Below are positions 43,965 through 47,870 of a stretch of 47,870 nt of DNA, piece by piece. Source of the DNA: Clostridiaceae bacterium (GTDB lineage Bacteria > Bacillota > Clostridia > Peptostreptococcales > Peptostreptococcaceae). The position numbers and the translations under genes are program-made. The notes under the pieces were generated by a model. That model made no database searches, had not been told where the DNA came from, and was given only the letters and a program-made list of their open reading frames with translations. The first letter of the stretch is position 1. Every line of letters begins with the position of its first letter. Location of the stretch: positions 1 through 47,870 of the forward strand of contig CABIVQ010000021.1 of the NCBI GenBank assembly GCA_902362365.1. The letters run 5' to 3'.

Positions 43965-46361
43965 TTATTTATATACTAGCCTCTCATATACTAATTTACT
44001 TTGGTTATCATAGTAACCAATTAAACTATTCATTACAGAAGCTATTCCATTACACCAATTTATATCTGTTGCATATTGATGTGATCCATAATTCCATTTC
44101 ATTTTATATACTGTATTTTGCTTGTATGAACTATGTTTTATGTAATTTGCTGCTATCCACTTAGCTGAACCTTCTATAGTAGCATCTATACTTGTCCAAC
44201 CATATTTATAAGCAGTCTCTGCTCCTGATAGATTTGCAGTTCCATCATAGGCACCTATTCCGAAAAAGTTATATACAGTAACTGGTTTACTTAACGCTTG
44301 GCCTTTATATGTAGTTAAAGTTTGTCCTTTAGCTAAAGTAGAACTTCCATAGCCAGTTTCCCACATACAGTGAGCAACAAAATATACTACATCTATATCA
44401 TATTTCTTCGCTGCATCTATAAATTGTTGTCCTTTGTTATAGAATACATTACTTGATGATACCTTACTGTTTAAAAATTTATTTAATTCACTAGCTGTAA
44501 TTCCATCTGTATATCTATCAATTCTCAAGAATTGTAACTTACCATAAGAACTTGCTGAAATTATTTTACTAGGATTTAATTTTTCTTCTATTTGGAGTTT
44601 TGTCGCTTTACTTCCATTCGCTCTATTGTATCCAGACTCAGATACAGAAACTTGTTTTGATAAATGTTGTTCAAAAGTATAGCTTAAAAGTAAATCACTA
44701 ACAGTACCTTGGCCAAACGCTCCAGTGTCTACATCTGTTGAACCACTACCTGTATCTCCAGACTCTGATCCAACTTCACTTAAATATTGACTTGAGACAT
44801 AGGCTTCTTTATCATTATATAATATTTTTGACCATCCATTACGCTCTGATATTACTCCTACCTTTGTCCCCTTTGATAGTGTTCCTAACTTTGAGTATGA
44901 TGTTGATGGTCCACTTCTTACATTTAGTGAATCTGTATTTACTTCTTTTGTTTCTTTTACTGTATTACTTGTATTATCATCTGTTGATCCTGATGATATC
45001 TTACTTAAATATTGGCTTGATACATAGGCTTCTTTATTATTGTATAATATTTTTGACCATCCGTTACTCTCTGATATTACTCCTACCTTTGTCCCCTTTG
45101 ATAGTGTTCCTAACTTTGAGTATGATGTTGATGGTCCACTTCTTACATTTAGTGAATCTGTATTTACTTCTTTTGTTTCTTTTACTGTGTTACTTGTATT
45201 ATCATCTGTTGAGCCTGATGATATCTTACTTAAATATTGGCTTGATACATAGGCTTCTTTATTATTGTATAATATTTTTGACCATCCGTTACTCTCTGAT
45301 ATTACTCCTACCTTTGTCCCCTTTGATAGTGTTCCTAACTTTGAGTATGATGTTGATGGTCCACTTCTTACATTTAGTGAATCTGTATTCACTTCTTTTG
45401 TTTCTTTCACTGTGTTACTTGTATTATCATCTGTTGATCCTGACGATATCTTACTTAAATATTGGCTTGATACATAAGCTTCTTTATTATTGTATAGTAT
45501 CTTTGACCATCCATTACTCTCTGATATTACCCCTACCTTTGTTCCTTTTGATAGTGTTCCTAGCTTTGAGTATGATGTTGATGGTCCAGTTCTTACATTT
45601 AATGAATCTGTATTTACTTCTTTTGTTTCCTTAATTGTACTATTGCTTGAATTATTATTTGAATTATCCGAACTTGAAGACTTACTATCTAAATATCTGC
45701 TAGATACATAACATTCCTTGTTATTATATAGTATTTTCGACCAACCATTACTGTCTGATATTACAGAAACCTTAGTTCCTTTGCTTAGTTTTCCAACTAT
45801 ACTATTACTTGTTGAAGGTCCACTTCTTACATTTAATGAATTTGTATTTACTGTTTTAGTAGTTGTATTTGTATATGATGGTTTTATATCATCTAAATAT
45901 ATGCTATAAACATATCCTAATCTACCATCATATTTAATTTTACTCCATCCGTTACTTTCAGATATAACTTCTACTTTAGTACCTTTATTAAGAGTAGTTA
46001 TTACTCTATAACTGGTACTAGCTCCACTTCTCATATTTAACCCGTTTGTGTTAACTTCCTTTTGTTCATATGAAGATGATCTACTTACAGTTTCCGAACT
46101 TTCTGATATAGATATGTACTTAGATGAAATCCATCCTTCTTTATCTTCATTATTTTTTACTTTATGCCATCCATTTGATGTATCCGTAATCGTAACTCTA
46201 TCATCTTTATTTACCATATATAAAACTTCAAAATTAGAACCTGGTCCACTTCTAACATTTAAAGTTTCAGCTGTGATTATTCCTACTAACTCTGCTTCAT
46301 TTGCATGAGAAACAGAAAATGGTACCATTGCCAACGCTGTTAAAGCAATTCTTTTTCTCAA
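43965..46361 (-). CDS. Secreted N-acetylglucosaminidase with seven SH3b repeats
   Basis: An exported peptidoglycan hydrolase of 798 residues. A short signal peptide (RKRIALTALAMVPFSVSHA) is followed by seven bacterial SH3 (SH3b) modules, each with LN(V/M)R(S/T)G...NGW.K, and a C-terminal GH73-type glucosaminidase domain (about residues 590-790). The catalytic glutamate is Glu668 in CMWETGYGSS; YNFFGIGAYDG and YKYGWTSIDATIEGSAKWIAANYI are typical for the family. SH3b modules bind peptidoglycan, so the repeats should tether the enzyme to the wall. Modules 4-7 are nearly identical, with 75-residue spacing. The start is TTG at 46361, after GGGAGAAGG. It may act in growth, separation or lysis. Confidence 0.93.
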   Translation of the reverse strand: MRKRIALTALAMVPFSVSHANEAELVGIITAETLNVRSGPGSNFEVLYMVNKDDRVTITDTSNGWHKVKNNEDKEGWISSKYISISESSETVSRSSSYEQKEVNTNGLNMRSGASTSYRVITTLNKGTKVEVISESNGWSKIKYDGRLGYVYSIYLDDIKPSYTNTTTKTVNTNSLNVRSGPSTSNSIVGKLSKGTKVSVISDSNGWSKILYNNKECYVSSRYLDSKSSSSDNSNNNSSNSTIKETKEVNTDSLNVRTGPSTSYSKLGTLSKGTKVGVISESNGWSKILYNNKEAYVSSQYLSKISSGSTDDNTSNTVKETKEVNTDSLNVRSGPSTSYSKLGTLSKGTKVGVISESNGWSKILYNNKEAYVSSQYLSKISSGSTDDNTSNTVKETKEVNTDSLNVRSGPSTSYSKLGTLSKGTKVGVISESNGWSKILYNNKEAYVSSQYLSKISSGSTDDNTSNTVKETKEVNTDSLNVRSGPSTSYSKLGTLSKGTKVGVISERNGWSKILYNDKEAYVSSQYLSEVGSESGDTGSGSTDVDTGAFGQGTVSDLLLSYTFEQHLSKQVSVSESGYNRANGSKATKLQIEEKLNPSKIISASSYGKLQFLRIDRYTDGITASELNKFLNSKVSSSNVFYNKGQQFIDAAKKYDIDVVYFVAHCMWETGYGSSTLAKGQTLTTYKGQALSKPVTVYNFFGIGAYDGTANLSGAETAYKYGWTSIDATIEGSAKWIAANYIKHSSYKQNTVYKMKWNYGSHQYATDINWCNGIASVMNSLIGYYDNQSKLVYERLVYK
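44776..45675 (-). repeat. Four tandem 225-bp repeats coding SH3b modules
   Basis: Units begin at 44776, 45001, 45226 and 45451, each exactly 225 bp (75 codons). The units at 45001 and 45226 differ at about 4 of 225 positions; the 44776 unit is similar, and the 45451 unit is more diverged. Near-identity at the DNA level, including silent positions, points to recent duplication or gene conversion. Confidence 0.9.
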
Positions 46362-46470
46362 ACCTTCTCCCTCATTTCTAATTTGTAAATTACTCTTTAG
46401 TATAGTTATTATTATAATATATTATTAATTATCGGTAAACATTTCCAATAGCTTTAAGTGAATTTATTTT

Positions 46471-46944
46471 TCATTTGAAATACTTTTTATTTAAATTTTC
46501 AGCACAGATTATACTGTAAGGTATTTTTTCAAATCCAGTTTCTGACTTAAATATACTTATTATATTTTTTCCACTTGCTATATAATTTTCATGATTAGGA
46601 TACATTATTGGATATTCTAAATAAGAAATGAAATACTCCATATCCTTACCTGTACACCTTTTCCAATATCCTTCCCATTCCGTATTAGTTACATAGTCAT
46701 AAGGATTAAGTATTTTTCCATTTATTATAAAATATTTAATAGGGTCTGGTAATTCTTTAGAGTTATTTTTAAATTCCATATCTAACCTGCAAAATTCTAT
46801 CACATAAGGAGTTAAAATATTACTAATTTCCATCATTTTAGCTTCTAAGTAATCTAATTTATTCATTTTTTTACTAGATGCTCTTTTTTTATATTCTCTA
46901 GCATATATTTCGAACATACGATAATCGCCTTCTCTAATATTCAT
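46471..46944 (-). CDS. Unrecognised 157-residue protein
   Basis: A soluble-looking protein without signal peptide or membrane span. The N-terminal third is helical and basic (EYKKRASSKKMNKLDYLEAKMMEI), and the rest is rich in aromatic residues (WEGYWKRCTGKDMEYFISYLEYPIMYPNHENYI). The ATG at 46944 has an AAGGGG site about 10 bases upstream; a second in-frame ATG at 46917 follows GAGAAGG at similar distance. I do not recognise the family. It lies between the glucosaminidase gene and a divergent sirtuin gene and has no visible terminator of its own. Confidence 0.6.
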   Translation of the reverse strand: MNIREGDYRMFEIYAREYKKRASSKKMNKLDYLEAKMMEISNILTPYVIEFCRLDMEFKNNSKELPDPIKYFIINGKILNPYDYVTNTEWEGYWKRCTGKDMEYFISYLEYPIMYPNHENYIASGKNIISIFKSETGFEKIPYSIICAENLNKKYFK

Positions 46945-47118
46945 AAATAACCACTTCCCCTTAATATCACTTTAATTTACTATATTTTACCTTTGGCTAC
47001 TAATTACCTTTTTTTACTTAATAAATTTACAATAAAATTTTCACGAGAATTCTTTTCTTTATATTTTATATTCCTTGTGCCATAATAAAATTAATAAATA
47101 TAGTTTGGAGATTTTTTT

Positions 47119-47766
47119 ATGAGTATAGAAAAGTTAGTAGAAATAATTAAAAGTAGTGATAACATAGTTTTCTTTGGAGGTGCTGGAGTATCTACTGAGT
47201 CTAATATACCGGATTTTAGAAGTTCCTCTGGTTTATTCAGTCAAAAGCTAAATAAAAATTTTACGCCAGAGCAATTAGTATCTCATACATTTTACTCAAG
47301 ATATCCAGAAGAATTTTTTAAGTTTTATAAAGACAAATTAGTTTATACAGAAGCTAAACCAAATAAAGCACATTTAGCTTTAGCGAAGCTAGAGGAACTA
47401 GGTAAATTAAATGCAGTTGTAACTCAAAATATTGATGGTCTTCATCAAATGGCTGGTAGCAAAAATGTATTAGAACTACATGGCTCTATACATAGAAACT
47501 ATTGTACTAAATGTAATGAATTTTTCGATTTGAATGAAATGTTAAACTTAGATGGAACAGTTCCATACTGTGATAAATGTGGAGGAATTGTTAAACCTGA
47601 TGTTGTCCTTTATGAAGAGGGATTAGATAATGATATTATTTCTAAGACTGTTGCTGCTATAAGTTCTTCAGATTTATTAATAATAGGTGGTACATCTTTA
47701 GTTGTATATCCTGCTGCTAGTTTCATAAATTATTTCAAAGGTAGTAATATCGTTTTAATAAGATAA
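47119..47766 (+). pseudogene. cobB: NAD-dependent protein deacylase (sirtuin), truncated by an IS end
   Basis: A Sir2-family enzyme that uses NAD+ to remove acyl groups from lysines. The 215 residues keep the NAD-binding GAGVSTESNIPDFRS (21-35), QNID (103-106), the catalytic His121 in LHGSIH, four zinc cysteines (129, 132, 151, 154) and GTSLVVYPAA. The frame then stops after IVLIR, where family members continue for some 25-30 residues, beginning with a VLIN strand whose Asn contacts NAD. The stop lies within sequence matching an IS30 terminal repeat (47762-47787), so the C-terminus was probably removed by insertion. The ATG has GGAG 8 bases upstream. Activity is doubtful. Confidence 0.8.
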
Positions 47767-47870
47767 ATTATCATATTAAGTGCAACATCTAAAAATATGT
47801 AAAAAAATAGTTCACAAGTTTATGTTCATGTTACAGTAATAATAATCACAAAACTACTTTACATGAAAGG
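47762..47870 (+). mobile_element. Left end of a second IS30-type element
   Basis: The 26 bases at 47762-47787 match the inverted complement of the IS30 end at 67-92 in 21 of 26 positions, including AAGTGCAACA without mismatch. The orientation is that of a left end whose transposase would run rightward out of the window. The transposase gene itself is not reached. The insertion cuts the sirtuin gene. Confidence 0.7.

Noticed and set aside
44738..45634. Long plus-strand open frame (298 codons) and three near-identical shorter ones opposite the SH3b repeats
   Set aside because: They are antisense shadows of the repeated SH3b coding sequence, with implausible Leu/Ile/Tyr-rich composition and no ribosome site. 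Their repetition just mirrors the 225-bp units.
43141..46944. A toxin-antitoxin, phage-repressor or defence system formed by the HEXXH protein and neighbours
   Set aside because: The HEXXH gene has no co-oriented partner, no XRE or toxin gene is close, and its neighbours are polC and a wall hydrolase. The 157-residue protein is on the other strand and 2.6 kb away.

Overview
The window looks like chromosomal DNA of a low-GC, endospore-forming-type clostridium, most likely of the Peptostreptococcaceae (Clostridioides/Romboutsia/Intestinibacter/Terrisporobacter neighbourhood). The basis is the very AT-rich composition, strong AGGAGG-type ribosome binding sites, PolC-type DNA polymerase III, YmxH and SpoIIIE/FtsK, and a gene order matching the conserved clostridial/Bacillus block polC - rimP - nusA - rnpM - ylxQ - infB - rbfA - nrnA - truB - ribF - rpsO - pnp - ylxY - mlpA - ymxH - aspartokinase - tepA - ftsK - rimO - pgsA - recA - rny. 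The species call is an inference. Almost the whole block lies on the minus strand, so it is transcribed from right to left.

Layout from left to right. (1) 1-92: the last codons and terminal inverted repeat of an IS30-family element. (2) 100-2400: a GntR (YtrA-type) repressor / ABC ATPase / membrane permease operon with a palindromic operator, then a divergent Crp/Fnr-type regulator. (3) 3400-4710: a 56-residue YtxH-like membrane protein and an unrecognised exported protein. (4) 4890-7815: rny and recA, with an SOS-box promoter for recA. (5) 8081-10311: an anti-sigma/ECF-sigma pair and a VOC-fold protein. (6) 10388-15712: the tightly packed ftsK-mnmH-rimO-pgsA operon. (7) 15997-21430: the ClpP-like TepA, a MATE exporter and a FecBCD-type uptake ABC operon whose promoter region has four TGTGTC-like repeats exactly 11 bp apart. 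(8) 21583-30315: dapG-type aspartokinase, ymxH, M16 peptidase, YlxY deacetylase, pnp, a DegV protein, rpsO and ribF. (9) 30343-36860: truB to rimP, with a promoter and a probable attenuator in front of rimP-nusA. (10) 36929-42965: an MFS exporter and polC. (11) 43021-46944: an orphan HEXXH protein, a large secreted SH3b-repeat glucosaminidase and an orphan 157-residue protein. (12) 47119-47870: a sirtuin gene cut off by the start of a second IS30-type end.

Most genes belong to core information processing: replication (polC), chromosome segregation (ftsK), recombination (recA), RNA decay (rny, pnp, nrnA), ribosome and tRNA maturation (rimP, rbfA, truB, rimO, mnmH, rpsO), initiation (infB) and elongation control (nusA). 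The accessory material sits in the gaps: ABC/GntR, ECF sigma, VOC, MFS, MATE, uptake ABC, SH3b hydrolase and metalloprotease. No phage, CRISPR array, tRNA, rRNA or obvious new defence system was seen.

The observations most worth following up are: a likely ATA start codon for rny; the 11-bp-periodic repeats; the rimP-nusA attenuator; the shared GntR operator with a 62-nt hairpin before the Crp-type gene; a one-base frameshift at the end of the ABC permease; the recently expanded SH3b repeats; and IS30 ends at both edges, with the sirtuin truncated.
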